Positions 12,201 through 22,450 of a stretch of 64,000 nucleotides of DNA are shown here, piece after piece. The DNA comes from Monoplex corrugatus (taxonomy: Eukaryota; Mollusca; Gastropoda; Littorinimorpha; Ranellidae): the NCBI GenBank assembly GCA_030674185.1, contig CM060308.1, positions 34,504,589 to 34,568,588 of the forward strand. The letters run 5' to 3'. The notes under the pieces were generated by a model. It searched no databases, had not been told where the DNA came from, and saw only the letters and a program-made list of their open reading frames with translations. A program made the position numbers and the translations under genes. Positions within the stretch are counted from its first letter, which is position 1. Every line of letters starts with the position of its first letter.

Positions 12201-12344
12201 TGACGAATGGACAGGAAAAAGCTTTGCCACGACCCAGACCCTTGCTCATGACAGACAGAGGTGGAGACAGACGGTGCGACGTTCATCCATGTGGAGCCCC
12301 CACGACCCTGGATAGGGTTAAGGGACAGGAAGGAAGGAGGGAAG
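9238..12344 (+). mobile_element. Complete RTE-type LINE
   Basis: A 3.1-kb element with one long ORF, a very short 5' leader and a 3' end of GGAA repeats. It is flanked by GTTTTGA at 9231-9237 and 12345-12351, the likely 7-bp target duplication. The empty site can be judged from the neighbouring tandem unit near 8855, which reads straight through GTTTTGAATACA. A truncated near-identical copy lies at 32482-34646. The element is antisense to ARID4, inside its first intron. Confidence 0.9.
9241..12315 (+). CDS. RTE LINE endonuclease-reverse transcriptase polyprotein
   Basis: An intact 1024-residue frame. Residues about 60-310 form an APE-type endonuclease: TWNVRTL near 66-72 (Asn), LSEVRW near 95-100 (catalytic Glu), GDWNAKVG near 202-209 (Asp and Asn) and SDHDLV near 299-304 (Asp-His). 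Reverse transcriptase follows: AAGVDNIPAELI near 535, YRTISLISHASK near 595, FIDFKKAFDRV near 663 and catalytic FADD near 764-767. The C-terminal region has YLGAI, YACESWT and KLRWYGHV, then a basic tail. The protein nicks target DNA and copies its own RNA there. The ATG at 9241 opens the frame and is only three bases from the insertion junction, so the 5' UTR is nearly absent. All catalytic motifs are present, so this copy could be active if transcribed. Confidence 0.92.
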   Translation: MGAARLFMPKTHYMMMDQKPMLIPARSSPGPRTAPSVGHQGGGDKYATGGTSSKKIRGRETLTIATWNVRTLAQPGKLHELTHELERYSWHVVGLSEVRWKDHGEHQTEEGHVLYYSGDLKKHIHGVGFLVNKNVKNSILGCRPISNRLISNRLRAAPFNITAIQTYAPTTDYDDEDVEEFYTQLQEIIDEVDKKDILIIQGDWNAKVGADALKDWKNHCGPSCNAISNERGLRLLEFAGYNNMTLANTLGEHKASRCWTWHAPNGTNHQIDYILVPIRFRSGICRAKTQTFLGADVGSDHDLVIMNFKVRLKKIKKPKNTRLKFNLDRLKDPSIAESFQATIGGKFAALSTQEETAEEMTTKFNTVMTETANDLLGKQRRKTQPWITDKILEMCDKRREIKKVKNTTDRALAYRNINKEIRKGMREAKEGWIQNKCTEIEDSLSKNNSIKAYKVVKELTTQRQARISTIQDKQGKCLTEDKEIIHRWTEYCSDLYNHQTQGDSTVLTCQESTNDDDHPNLREEVETAIRSLKDGKAAGVDNIPAELIRHGGEAVTDILWKICNKIWQTGEWPTPWTQSLIITLSKKGNLQLCQNYRTISLISHASKVMLKVILNRLKPQAEEIIAEEQAGFRSGRSTTEQIFNLRVLCEKYSQHQQDIYHVFIDFKKAFDRVWHEALWATMRKYNMGRKLIDTITQLYAKASSAMLVGGTVGDWFHTSVGVRQGCLLSPTLFNIFLERIMTDALENHHGSVSIGGRTITNLRFADDIDGLAGNEDELANLVKHLDETSSRYGMEISAEKTKLMTNSTKPIEKKITVSGSELETVAQFKYLGAIISEQGSKTEVLARAAQTTAALAKLKPIWRDKNIALTSKLKLMHALVLSIFLYACESWTLTAELQKKILAVEMRCFRRVLGISYKDHITNEEVRRTISQHVKNYENLLTTVRKRKLRWYGHVTRTNGLSKTILQGTVQGGRKRGRQRKRWMDNIDEWTGKSFATTQTLAHDRQRWRQTVRRSSMWSPHDPG

Positions 12345-12424
12345 GTTTTGAATACACGTGGGATTAATAAAAAGTTATTTAAAAAAAAAGTACAGTTATT
12401 TCAGAAAAAAGCATAATTTTCTAT

Positions 12425-12860
12425 AAAATGTTCATAACTTCACATGATTACAGAAAACAACATCGTTTGCAACACTGAACACTTAAAAGCATAAGCCACT
12501 GTGTGTAATATCGATAAGATTTACTTAAAACTGTACCAAACAAACTATAGAGTCAATAGCAAGTATGTATTTGTAATAAAAAGCATCCACTAAAATTTTT
12601 CTTTGTTCATAACATCACAAGAGATAATTATACTGCATTTTTGTGTGAGGTTATGTACATCATGCAAGTTGCTGGCAAATTTTAAGGCATAAAGTATTTC
12701 AATTCAGAATTCTCAAATATAACTGTATTGACCTGCAGAAGGCATTTTAACAGATTTTACATTAGTATACAAAATTTAACATCAGTAGCAACTAGCATAT
12801 GTTCATAACTTCACAAAATCCAGACCATGCAGATGCTGCTGTGATGTTATGTACATCATG
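12425..12860. repeat. Weak continuation of the 8535-9237 tandem repeat
   Basis: The words TTCATAACTTCACA or TTCATAACATCACA recur near 12430, 12604 and 12800, and GATGTTATGTACATCATG or a variant near 12650 and 12845. The units are too diverged to draw boundaries by eye. Confidence 0.4.
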
Positions 12861-14029
12861 AAAAGTACACAACTTTGTCCAAAATCCACGAAAAAGCCTA
12901 AAATCATTATTGAAATAATCCAAGAGCACCAGCATGTCAACAAACTCTTTTTTCAACATTATTCTTAAATCAAATGGCAATTGTGAACAGTGGTTTGGTT
13001 TGGTATGATTTTTGTTGCTGTGAAGTTATGCACTGACCTGTGAACAATAAGGCCAACACATGCTGGGACCACGTATCACTAATCAGTGCTTTTTATTAAC
13101 TTCATGAATGAAAGAATGATGAATGTACATTTTCTGCCTGTGGTAAACAATAAAACAAGAAGTCATAGGTGTACATCACCATCACAACAATCGGTCCCTA
13201 CAAACACAAGGCAAAACCAACACTAAACTGAAGAACTAAGTCAGCAAATTCATAGAGTGAGGCTAAAGGAATGTTGATTATCAGTTATAACAACTGTAAT
13301 AGGACAGAAGGACATATCAATATATAACAGAAAAAGCAAGCGATCCTGGCCAGATTCTGTTGTACTTGTACATAACATAGGAAAATGATTCACAACAAAA
13401 ACTTGATCAGCTTTTTTGCCTTCCTGCCATTCCACAGAGCAATTTTCGCTTCACGGGGCGAAAGGCACAAAGCCATATCAATGAAACAACCAAGTCAATG
13501 CCATCAGTGAGCGAAAGCTGAAATGTCAGTCCGCATCAAAAAAAAAAGTACATAACACTGTGTTCACAACAGAAAACAGAAGCTGAATTTTATGGCAGAC
13601 TGCGCATATTGTAAACATCACATCGCTCTTTTGAATAAGACAAACTTAAATACATTCATTTTTGAGGAACTGATTATTTTTACTTCATGGGTTTTACCCG
13701 GATTAGTGCTAAATTGACGATTCTTACGCGCAAGGGAAATTTCACCAAGAACAATTATGTACTTAAAGCAGATTTTGCTTGGCAATTTTCTACTTCCTAT
13801 GCCCACCATTTGCCGATGTAGAAGTACGAGGGCTTTATGCATTCAATTTTATGTTGATCAAGTCCAAGACGTAACAGTTTCTTGTACTCGTGGCGTATCG
13901 CTCATTCGATTGCGCACACTCTCTTTAGTATCACAAAAATGATCTCCGACGATAGTGTAAACAAACGACAAAATATTGATTTTCGGAACTGTTATCAGTT
14001 GCTGAGGGGGGAAATGCACCCAGGCACAA
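12861..14029. other. Unassigned ARID4 intron 1 sequence
   Basis: No gene, domain or repeat recognised. Open frames on both strands are short and without motifs. Confidence 0.5.
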
Positions 14030-14141
14030 AGGTCATTACTTCACTTTCACGTTACATTAATTTTGTGGCTATATTTGAGGTATAGAGGTCATTACTTCAC
14101 TTTCACGTTACATTAATTTTGTGGCTATGTTTGAGGTATAG
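14030..14141. repeat. 56-bp tandem duplication
   Basis: Two consecutive copies, starting at 14030 and 14086, of a unit that begins AGGTCATTACTTCACTTTC. I see one base difference (ATATTTG against ATGTTTG), so the duplication looks recent. Confidence 0.95.
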
Positions 14142-14822
14142 AGTGCGTAAATTTAGCTCCGAAGTTCTGTAGTAACGCGCGCAGCCCGTTCGATGCCATT
14201 TTGTAGCCATGACCATACACATTATATTTCATAAGCCGCTGATTGTATTTTCACCCATCTCCATGTTGTTCTGTTAAAACATTACAGACTGACATACACA
14301 TTTCATTGCAACATAGCCAACATTATTCTACTGACTGATTAATACAAATATTAGATACAAAACAGAGGTAAGAATTATCAAATGAAGAAGAAAAGTAGAA
14401 AGCTGGGGGAAGGCAGGAGCCCTAGGGTATGCTCCCCTTGAAAAGTTTTTATTTCTGCAATCTGATGCATTTTCAGGTATCACATCAGATATTCAGGGTA
14501 CTTAAAAACAGTCTTTTTTGCACTTTACAACTTCTATGCATTTCTATTAAATCAGAAAACTGTACTCATTTTGCTTACTCTTCTTTGAAACAAAAAGGGC
14601 TGGATATGGATTTTCCAAGGACAGAACCCATGTAATCCAAGAAAATTGATTTTCTCTTTTGATAATTTGCGGACCTGAGGAGAGTTTCTACCCCTGATAA
14701 AACCCATACACTAGGTAGAACTTCCAAGACCTTACCAATGCACCTATAGCCAGAACAGGGAATATGTGTAGGTTAACGCTTATGCATTGTTTATTTTGGA
14801 TCTTCATCCATCACATGGCAAA
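14142..14822. other. Unassigned ARID4 intron 1 sequence
   Basis: No gene or recognisable repeat seen. Confidence 0.45.
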
Positions 14823-16340
14823 AAGGCTGATCTAAACTTGAACGCCAAGAAAACAAAAGTGCTACATATCAAAGGCAAAGACATTGAAAACAATTCTTAC
14901 ATCTTAATTAACAAAGTTTCTTTTGAAAACGTTTAGGATTTAGAATATCTTGGCTCTGTAATAACTGATAATGGAACCTGCTCCAAAGACATCAAAATTA
15001 AGAATTGGAATGGCAAAGCAAAAAATGGTCCAACTCAACAATATCTGGAAAGACAAAGGCATACCAAATGGCCTGAAAGTTACACTTTTAAAATGTTTCA
15101 TCTGGCCAGTCATGATTTATGTCGAGAAGCCTGGACTCTGAGAAAAACTGATTGCAGAAGAATGAAGGTGGCAGACAAGTGGTTTTATTAGAGACTCCTA
15201 TGTGTCAAATGCACAAACAGAAGTAACGAAAGTGTCCTGGAAGAACTTGATACCACCAGAAAACTACTAGCACTAGCAGACATCAACAAGAGAAGACTGA
15301 AATACATTGGCCATGTGTCACGCAACAAGAACACAAACTTCATGGCAACCATCTTTCAAGAAAAAACAATGGCAAAAAAGGAAGAAAGGCAGACCTCCAA
15401 TCTCATACACCGAGAATATAACCAACATCATCATCATCATCTGATTCATCAGGTGCCCTGCCTCATTGCGTTGGCGACCATGGACTTCCAGCCATCTCTA
15501 TCTCTTGTTGCCCCAAGCATCTCCCCCACCCTCCTCATCCCCAGCCACTCTGCAAGTCCGTCCAGCATTCTCTCCCCGGGTCCACCCGGCGCTCTCCTTC
15601 CCTCCAGCTTTCCCATTGTGACCAGGTGCTCCAAATCCCCCTTCCTCATAAAATGGCCTACAGATGTTGCTTGTCTTTTCCTAATCTTCCTTATGAGTGA
15701 TCTACTTGTGTCTGTCTCCATCAAGACTGTCCTGTTTGTTTTCTTTGCTGTCCATCGAACTCTCAACATTCTTCTGAGAAAACACATCTCAGCTGCCTCA
15801 ATCTTGCTCTGGCTTTGCTTGCTGACTGTCCACACCTTGCATCCGTACAACAGCATTGGTTCTATAGAACATTCAAGGACTCTCTTTCAGATGTTAATTG
15901 ATAGGCATTTGTTGGTAAGAATGCTTGTCATCTTCTTGAATGCTGTTTTGGCTTGGCCGATTCTGCCAGCCATAATCCGATGTGCATCTGCCATCTGATG
16001 AAATGACTGTTCTGGGGTATTTGAACTTATTAACCTGTGTCAAGGTTGTGCCATTTGCTGTTATTTTGCATGAGGGGATTTCATGTTTTTTACTGATCAC
16101 CATGACTTCAGTCTTCTTGCTGTTTAGTTCCAACCCCCTACCCTCGCCCTCTACCTCCAGTACATTCACAAGGTTTTGTAGGTCCCTCTCATTTTCTGCA
16201 ATTAGCACGGTGTCATCTGCGTACCGAAATATTCAAGAAACTGTCCATAAAAGTCAACACAGAGCAGCCTGGAGGGTAATGGTGGAGTCCAGAAGTGCAG
16301 CAGCCAACACCAAACCCTGTGATGCCGACAAGTGAGACCC
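14823..16340 (+). pseudogene. RTE-like family A LINE remnant, split by a nested LINE
   Basis: Reading from 14823, decayed frames give LNAKKTKVLH, then EYLGSVITDNGT, EAWTLRK, and RRLKYIGHVSRN near 15290-15325, all matching the C-terminal third of the ORF at 4668-6230. The match stops near 15425 and resumes at about 16231 with QETVHKSQHRAAWR and SAAANTKPCDADK plus stop at 16335, matching the last 34 residues of the 4668 ORF. The 0.8 kb between is a family B LINE in the opposite direction. Several frameshifts and stops make this copy dead. Confidence 0.8.
15426..16230 (-). mobile_element. RTE-like LINE family B, 5'-truncated at the YADD box
   Basis: On the minus strand it starts at the catalytic YADD codons (16212-16223), runs through LNSKKTEVMV, MLLYGCKVWTV, EMCFLRRMLRVRW and ends GWKSMVANAMRQGT plus stop, then closes with an ATG/ATC triplet run at 15426-15441, the 3' tail. 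One in-frame stop and small shifts disable it. A second family member lies at 54978-55650 with the same ending. It was inserted into a family A copy. Confidence 0.82.
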
Positions 16341-16665
16341 ATCACATGGCTTTAGTGGCGACAGTGAGTATAGAATTCATTCCAAGCAGAGATGTTATTT
16401 TGAGAAACTGAAACTGAAATCCGTGTCAGTCATGGTTTCTGCAACTGACACAAGTGAGATGAAAATCAAAGAGCCCATGACTGATATCACAAAACTGAAT
16501 ATAGTTATATAAGTGGTTCTTCATTCTTAATGAGGGCATCTCCCTTTTTCAAAATTTTTTTTTCTACCATAATACATGTATATTTTCATGACCAATCCTG
16601 ACGGCACATGTTCTTCCACAGGTGCTGCATGGGAAGGGATCATGCAGCTTTTGATGAGCTGAAAC
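16341..16665. other. Unassigned intron sequence
   Basis: Flanks LINE remnants on both sides. Nothing recognised. Confidence 0.4.
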
Positions 16666-16669
16666 TCTA

Positions 16670-17092
16670 CACTTGATTACTCACACTTCTTAAAAAAGCT
16701 TGACATTGATCTTGCAATGTGATGTTGCAGATCCAATGCAGATATCTTAAGTGGAACCCTTCCAGCTGCAAAATGTGCTGTCGGCATATAATGCAGATTT
16801 CACAGTACAGCAGGGCGCCTAAGACTACTTGTCTGTATACAGTACCCTTTGTGGTAAGCCTGATGCAATGATCTTGCAGCAACCTGTTGGACAACCTTTC
16901 AAAGCAAAGCCTCAGCATCTAGAGACCCAGTACTGCTCATTGTTTTGCCCAAGTAGCAAGATTTGTATACAGTCTTCATCTCCTGGTTGTTGGTAACAAT
17001 CCAGGATGGTGAACTGACAGAAACTTGTGATGATGTTGGCTGAACACAGCCCATAGTTTTGTAGCAAATGATAAGGCCCAACCAAATCATAT
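16670..17092 (-). pseudogene. LINE remnant (RTE-like, third family), C-terminal part
   Basis: Two broken minus-strand frames give YLGKTMSSTGSLDAEAL, then KGTVYRQVVLGALLY, RRHILQLEGFHLRYLHWI and CNITLQDQ. The order YLG...S....LDAEI, VYRACVLTALLY, and HI..LE.FHQRCLR.IL is the region after the catalytic core in one widespread group of animal endonuclease-RT LINEs. Only this region is left and it has frameshifts. Confidence 0.7.
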
Positions 17093-17945
17093 GTTTGTTT
17101 TGATTGTCTGAAATGAAACTAAACTATTACTAGTATTAGCAAATGTAGCTCATAGAAATGGGCCTAATAATCAATCGGAAAGAAGAAAAGGTCCATCTAT
17201 GGTCAAAACTATGGCTAAAATCAATGTTAAAAACCGGAAGCCCCCAGACTTACCAGCCAACACACGCCTACACAGGAACTGACAGGGATTTGGCAGTATG
17301 CACAAATCAGTCACCAGTTCTACTGGTACAAGAAGCTGCAAATTGCCACTCACCTGAGTTTATATGCCGATACTCTGACAGTACTGCCACAACTGGGACC
17401 AACAGCAAATTGATATTAGTCGTTTCAAAATACGTCTTCTACTGCTGATCTCGGTTGCAAAACTGCAAATCCTTCCTAGTGAATCCAAATCATAACAGTC
17501 AAGTTACAACACGTTTTCGATCTTACCAAAAGATACAGCACTGTAAAATGCAAAATTATCAATCACTTACAAACTTGTAAAAAGCTACATGCGCTCCGTT
17601 TTCATTGTTGAGAAAATGCCAACTACAGAAGGTTTGCGCGCCTTGTTCCGATCAGCTGCGGTATGGCGTATGACAATCACAATTATTTTGATCGTTTGCC
17701 GGCTGTCTGAACATCATGCACAACTTCAACAAACAAAACAAAAGAACAGAAAACAGTATTTTGAACTAAAGACCGTAATAATTCCAAGTAAATACAAATA
17801 CAGTACGAAAAGTCTACAGAATGATGAATGAACGAGAACGAATACAATGATACACGTTGAATACGTCTGTTCGCTGTGGCTGTGTGTGGGACGGGAGTAT
17901 AACATCCCCGGGTGACCAAATAATAGAAGACTAATATATACTTAC
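17093..17945 (-). other. Proximal part of ARID4 intron 1, unassigned
   Basis: Sequence just downstream of the ARID4 first exon. No repeat or coding motif recognised. Short open frames on both strands are not supported. Confidence 0.45.
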
Positions 17946-17948
17946 CAT
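17946..17948 (-). CDS. ARID4: ARID4 start codon at the end of exon 1
   Basis: On the minus strand CTTGCCATG is followed directly by GTAAGTATA, a near-perfect donor. The ATG context (GCC before, G after) is a good Kozak match. Joining in phase 0 to the exon at 1625-1732 gives [14 protein letters not shown], which mirrors vertebrate ARID4 proteins, where the conserved block starts within ten residues of the initiator Met. The rest of this exon, to an unknown transcription start upstream (higher coordinates), would be 5' UTR. The intron would be 16.2 kb. The link is inferred from splice phase, position and protein length; no transcript was seen. Confidence 0.62.
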
Positions 17949-17959
17949 GGCAAGATTTT

Positions 17960-18280
17960 TTTCTCCAATAATTCCACAGCTATATAGGATCAATGCCAAG
18001 TTTTCGTGACATGTGATCGAGCTTTTTCGGCGATTATTTTACTCAACAACTCCAGAAATTGTCTGCATTACTCTTCCTGCGAAACAACAACTTGTCCTGA
18101 ACATGCCGATTCCTGATTGGCTGAAGGTCACGTGGTAAATGAATTGCGCCTTTGGCATGCGCGTCAGTGATGTGACCTTCTGTGTCTGCGTATGGATGTA
18201 CCTCCCGTTTTTGTGCATTTTAAAGTTTAGTTCAACTGATTTGAGCTGTTCAAACTGTTTGCTGTAAAGATCAAAAGGTA
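17960..18280 (-). promoter_or_regulatory. Candidate ARID4 promoter, possibly bidirectional
   Basis: Directly upstream of the proposed ARID4 first exon, this stretch has more CpG than its surroundings. On the minus strand it has CCACGTGAC (E-box, USF or CREB-like) at about 18128-18136 and AGCCAATCAG (CCAAT box) at about 18113-18122. On the plus strand, sequence near 18270-18281 reads TCAAAAG|GTATTTC, which could be the donor of a divergent first exon. No TATA box is obvious. Inferred from position and motifs only. Confidence 0.45.
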
Positions 18281-18281
18281 T

Positions 18282-20155
18282 TTCATATTATTATTATTTA
18301 AACATATATATTTTGTCGTGAATAGCCTTGGGTCACTGTATTAAAATTACAGATGTGTTAACTTTTGTGAACATCCGGGTCTCTCCGCGATTTGCCACTA
18401 GGCGGTGCTGCGGGCTATGGCAATACACGTTTTGGACACAAAATCTACACACTCATGACGACCTGAAAGACCTACCCACTTTGGTGTCACGACCTGAAAA
18501 TGATAGAAAGCTCGGTAGAAAATTCATTACTGTCTGGAGTTCAAACTGTTGTTTCAATTGTATAAAGATTATGATTATGGTATTAAACTATTGATAGGCC
18601 TATGCTAATTCAGTAATTGACTGATTAGGCCTATGGCTATAGGCTTGTTTGTACCCTTGCACTGTGGTGTAAGCATAATGGATGGTAATAAACAATGATC
18701 CCCCCTCCCCCAAAGAAAAAAAAACCACCAATGTGATACAGGCTGTAGACTATAATAAGCTTCATTGATTCAGTCTGACAGTTTTTAGGCTTGTATTTAG
18801 GCCAAATCAAAGTTATTCTTGGGCTGATTCCAGGCGTCCACCACATGCCTCATGATCAAGTTCTAAATTTTGTCAGATAAACTATCAGAATAATTCACAG
18901 AATTCTGTAGGCCTACACAGACACTGAGAAATTGAAGTGATGGACAGCAAAGAATCCTGCTTGTGTTGTAAAGAAAGGGTTAACTCAGTGTCTATGGGCC
19001 TGGTTGCACAAAAAATCTTTAGGGGCCTATCAGATTTTAAGATTTTTTTTTTCGCATTCAGTTGGTACTGATGGTCTTGAAACCAAAAGCTTAGAACTAT
19101 TGTTCAAATCTGTTGGTTATGATAATTCAGCAGACAGGTTTGAAAGATATTTGATGCCAATCTTAGTATTTAAGTATCTGCAGAATATGAAAACTTTGAT
19201 ACCTGTACTGTGCAGTTTAAAAATGTGCTTGAAGAAAGAAGTTATAGATTAATGCCTTGCTGAATCATTTTAGGCTACCGAATTTGTTTAGAACTCTCAA
19301 CAATTTGGCAGAAGTGCATGCCAAGGAGAATATTTTACATGATTTGATGAGATTCATCAACGCAAGAAATATTTGTGTATTTGAATGTTTTTTCAATTTT
19401 TTGATTGAGAACAACTGCCTTCGCTGCCTCTCCTGACTGACATCAGTTTGTGCTTTCACTTTCAGGGTTTTTAAAACTTAAGTGTCAGTGTCATTTCAGA
19501 CATAACACAGTCGTAATTGTATGTCTAAAAAGATAGACGGTGTCCAGAATGTCCAAATCATCAGTGATAGCAATTACTGTAGAGGCACTAGTAGACTTTA
19601 CAAAATAGTCTTGTGATGTTTCCCATTGGTGTCTTTTGAATCTGTCTGATTAAAGATTTTTACACCATGAGCAGAATAAAGTGTTTTAGCTAGAATTTTC
19701 AGGTAAGCATTTGAAGATGCCATTGTTAATTTTTTTTTTTTCATGTTGAGTGGGGTTAAATCATGTCATGTGTCAGCCAAGCCAATGAGGAAACATTGGC
19801 ATGAAATGGTTGTAAACAGAACATTCCTGATCAGGATTGTTAATGTTAGTACAAAGAGATTTTTTAAAACTAATTTTATTAAAAATGGCTGGCTTGGGTG
19901 CAGTTTTGCTACCAAATTTGTTAGGATAGGGGTCTTAAACTGCTACTTTTGATATGAGGTAAAATATAGCATTTGTGCTTTACTAGTCTGCAATTTGATA
20001 ATCTTAGAACACACTGCAGTCAAAAATTGACACCCCTGTTTGTGATACTTTTCATTCTAGCTCAGAACTGGGCAAAGTAACTGGGTTTTGGGGATAACCT
20101 GCCCCTGTTTATATATTTTTTTTCAGAGCGTTAATTTCAAGTCCGTGTTGGTATT
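18282..20155. other. Unassigned intergenic sequence
   Basis: AT-rich; short open frames on both strands with no recognised domain. No repeat boundary seen. If a divergent gene starts near 18.2 kb this would be its first intron. Confidence 0.4.
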
Positions 20156-20512
20156 CTTCTCTCAGACATCCATGAGCAGGAGCTGGGTGTACCACATGGG
20201 AGCATTTTCTCTCTTGCACTGTTCAAAAATAAGATCAACAATATAGTCACAAGTAAGTACAGCAGGCCTCTGACTGTTCCCTTTTTGTGGATGATTTTGC
20301 AGTATACGCAGGTGAAAGTGTATGTGGGCGTTCAGGGTAGCTCCAGCTCTGAGTAAATAGAATCCAGCAGTAGGCAGAGATAAGTGTAAATGGCTTGGCT
20401 TTCTCTGCAACCACAACACAGTCATATCAGTGCGTAAAGAAACTATATTTCTGGGAGTTATTTTTGATCAGAAGTTGAATTTCCTTAGTCATATCTAACA
20501 TCTTAACCCTTT

Positions 20513-20716
20513 GAGTCCCACACCCTGCCCACCAGCAACCTGCAATGTCAACCATGCTAGCAATAGCAAAGCAAAAATTTAACCCTTTGACTCCCTCACC
20601 ATATCCACCAGCTTCTTGTAGGTGAGCTTTCTGCAGGAAGCTGGTGGATAGGGTGAGGGAATCTAAGGGTTACATTTTTGCAGTTGGTGGATAGGGTGCA
20701 AGAGTTGGAGGGTTAA
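20513..20716. mobile_element. Composite TTAA MITE
   Basis: Bounded by TTAA at both ends, with CCCTTTGA at the left edge and a diverged TTGGAGGG at the right. An inner palindrome begins at a second TTAACCCTTTGACTCC near 20579. Keeping a single TTAA and dropping the rest puts the flanking LINE reading frame back in register, apart from one stop just before the site, which shows precise insertion at TTAA. Confidence 0.85.
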
Positions 20717-20796
20717 AACCTCATGCCAAAAAGCTTTGACCATTCTTCCAAGTCATAGCTCACAGGATTGGGGTGCTGACAAGAAAACACTGCTTC

Positions 20797-21381
20797 ACCA
20801 GCATAAAGTCCCCCATGGGGATGCCGAGGTCTCTTTCACTGTGGTATCCCCACCTGAAGAAAATTCTGTGCTAGAAATTTTCCTCTTCTGTCACTCTCAT
20901 TGTTTCTGCCTTATTCCTTTGCTTTCTGTCATTTCTTCCTATCATTCTGCCTTGCTGGTCCATTCATATATATATGTTCAATTAAGTCTTATGTACTTCT
21001 CTTAGGACTGATAATTGTGTAAATTTATTAAGTGCGTTTTGGGCTGTAGAGAAATGAGATATGCAGTTCTAAGCAATTCTAGGTAATTTAGGCCCATTTT
21101 TATGCTTTAGTGTCCTTAGTTATGTTTAAATTTGTATTCAGGTACATTTTTTTTTTATTCCCCTGTATGATAAATTGGACGGAGTGGTCAGCATCAGAGG
21201 CATATCCTTAGATTATGTGCGACAATGTATTGATATGTGCATTTAATTTTTTTCTTTTTTTCCAGTTGAAATATTGTGTGTGTGTATTGAAATGGTTATA
21301 GCCCTGATATGGCTGTACGCAGTCAGCTGGGCTTTAAACAAAAATAACAATAACAAGAACAATAACAATAACAATACCAAT
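20797..21381 (+). mobile_element. Repeat R1, full-length copy inside the I-like LINE
   Basis: About 580 bp with a 3' end reading CTGATATGGCTGTACGCAGT and GCTGGGCTTTAAAC followed by AATAAC repeats. From about 20873 it is parallel to 30915-31400. The same 3' end occurs alone at 35690-35770 and in reverse at 44022-44100 and 58893-58960. It has no ORF of its own that I can assign; it behaves as a SINE or the 3' end of a LINE. Confidence 0.7.
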
Positions 21382-22450
21382 AACCTGTACAGAGCTTTAA
21401 TTTGCTCTAAACTGGACTATAGCTGTGCAGTTTATGGCTCTGCAAGACCCTCCTACCTAAGAATATTGGATCCCACTCACAATGAAGGGTTTTGCCTCTG
21501 TCTTGGTCATTTTTGCATATTCAGAACAGCTCCTGTGTCCAGTTTATATGCAGAGGCAAGGGAATCCTCCCTCTCCACCTGTAGATTAACCTTAAACTTC
21601 TTTTTGTTAAAGCTGTTCTCTGAACTGGAAAACCCAGCTTACAACTGTGTCATCAACCCCAAATTTCAAACCAATTTAAAAAAAATCTAATTAGGTTATT
21701 TTTCCACTGGGATTCTGTATCCATCATCACGTGCAAAAGGCAGGTACAGATTTAGCTATTGTTTCAGACTTCTCCAAATTTTCAGACAGCCCAGCATGGA
21801 CCTTGAAAATACCTAATGCCCATTTTGATCTTGCTCCTTTCCTTTAAAGACTCTACCAGTTCATTGGCATACATGTTGTTTTATGCAGAACTGTCATCCC
21901 ACAAAATATTCACAGATGGATCAAAGTCTGATGACAGTGTCGCTGCAACTGCCTTTTGTTCAGCTGTTCCCAATCTTTCATTTTCAAAACATATTGAATA
22001 TTCCCTCTAACAGCTCCGTTTATGAATACTACTGAACTGATTACTCTGGTTTGGGCACTAAAGATGGTGTCCCAATCCAAGCATAAAGATTTTCTTATCC
22101 TTTCAGACTCCCTTCCACTTTGCAGACAGTTGGTGGCCAAAATTTTCATCAGAGCTTCAGAAATTCTTGAACTCTTTTTCTCTCTTACAACAAAAGGTTA
22201 CCACATTGTTTCTGCCTTGGTTGCTGGTCATGTTGGTATTTGAGGATTGTTTTCACTTGGGTTCCTGCACAATGAGGCATAAGCACTATATAGTATATCG
22301 TGGATTCCTTAAAGAACATCTTCAGAGATATTCCTCTGGTTGCAGTTGTCAAGGTTTTTCAAGAGATAGTAGATTTCATCTGATACAATTATGTATTGGA
22401 AAGGTTTTTATGCATTTTACTAGACTTGACAGGATAATGATGTGATTTTT

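Larger units (their letters stand above)
20156..22450 (+). pseudogene. I-like LINE remnant with reverse transcriptase and RNase H, in three pieces
   Basis: Piece 1 (20156-20512) holds decayed RT sequence including FLGVIFDQKLNFLSHI. Piece 2 (20717-20796) continues with SCQKALTILPSH and DWGADKKTLLH. Piece 3 (21382-22450) resumes at LYRALICSKLDYSCAVYG, ARPSYLRILDPTHN, then an RNase H domain: FTDGSKSDD near 21910 (Asp), TELITLVWALK near 22027 (Glu), LILSDSLPLCRQL near 22095 (Asp) and GHVGI near 22225. RT followed by RNase H is the order in I-clade LINEs. Between the pieces are a TTAA MITE (20513-20716) and a 3'-tail-type repeat (about 20797-21381). Stops and shifts make it inactive. Confidence 0.82.

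Noticed and set aside
9238..12344. A retrovirus or LTR element
   Set aside because: No LTRs, gag, protease or integrase; an APE endonuclease before RT and a simple 3' repeat tail fit a non-LTR RTE element.
15315..15998. A 227-residue plus-strand protein
   Set aside because: It is the antisense shadow of the family B LINE joined to the end of a family A remnant.
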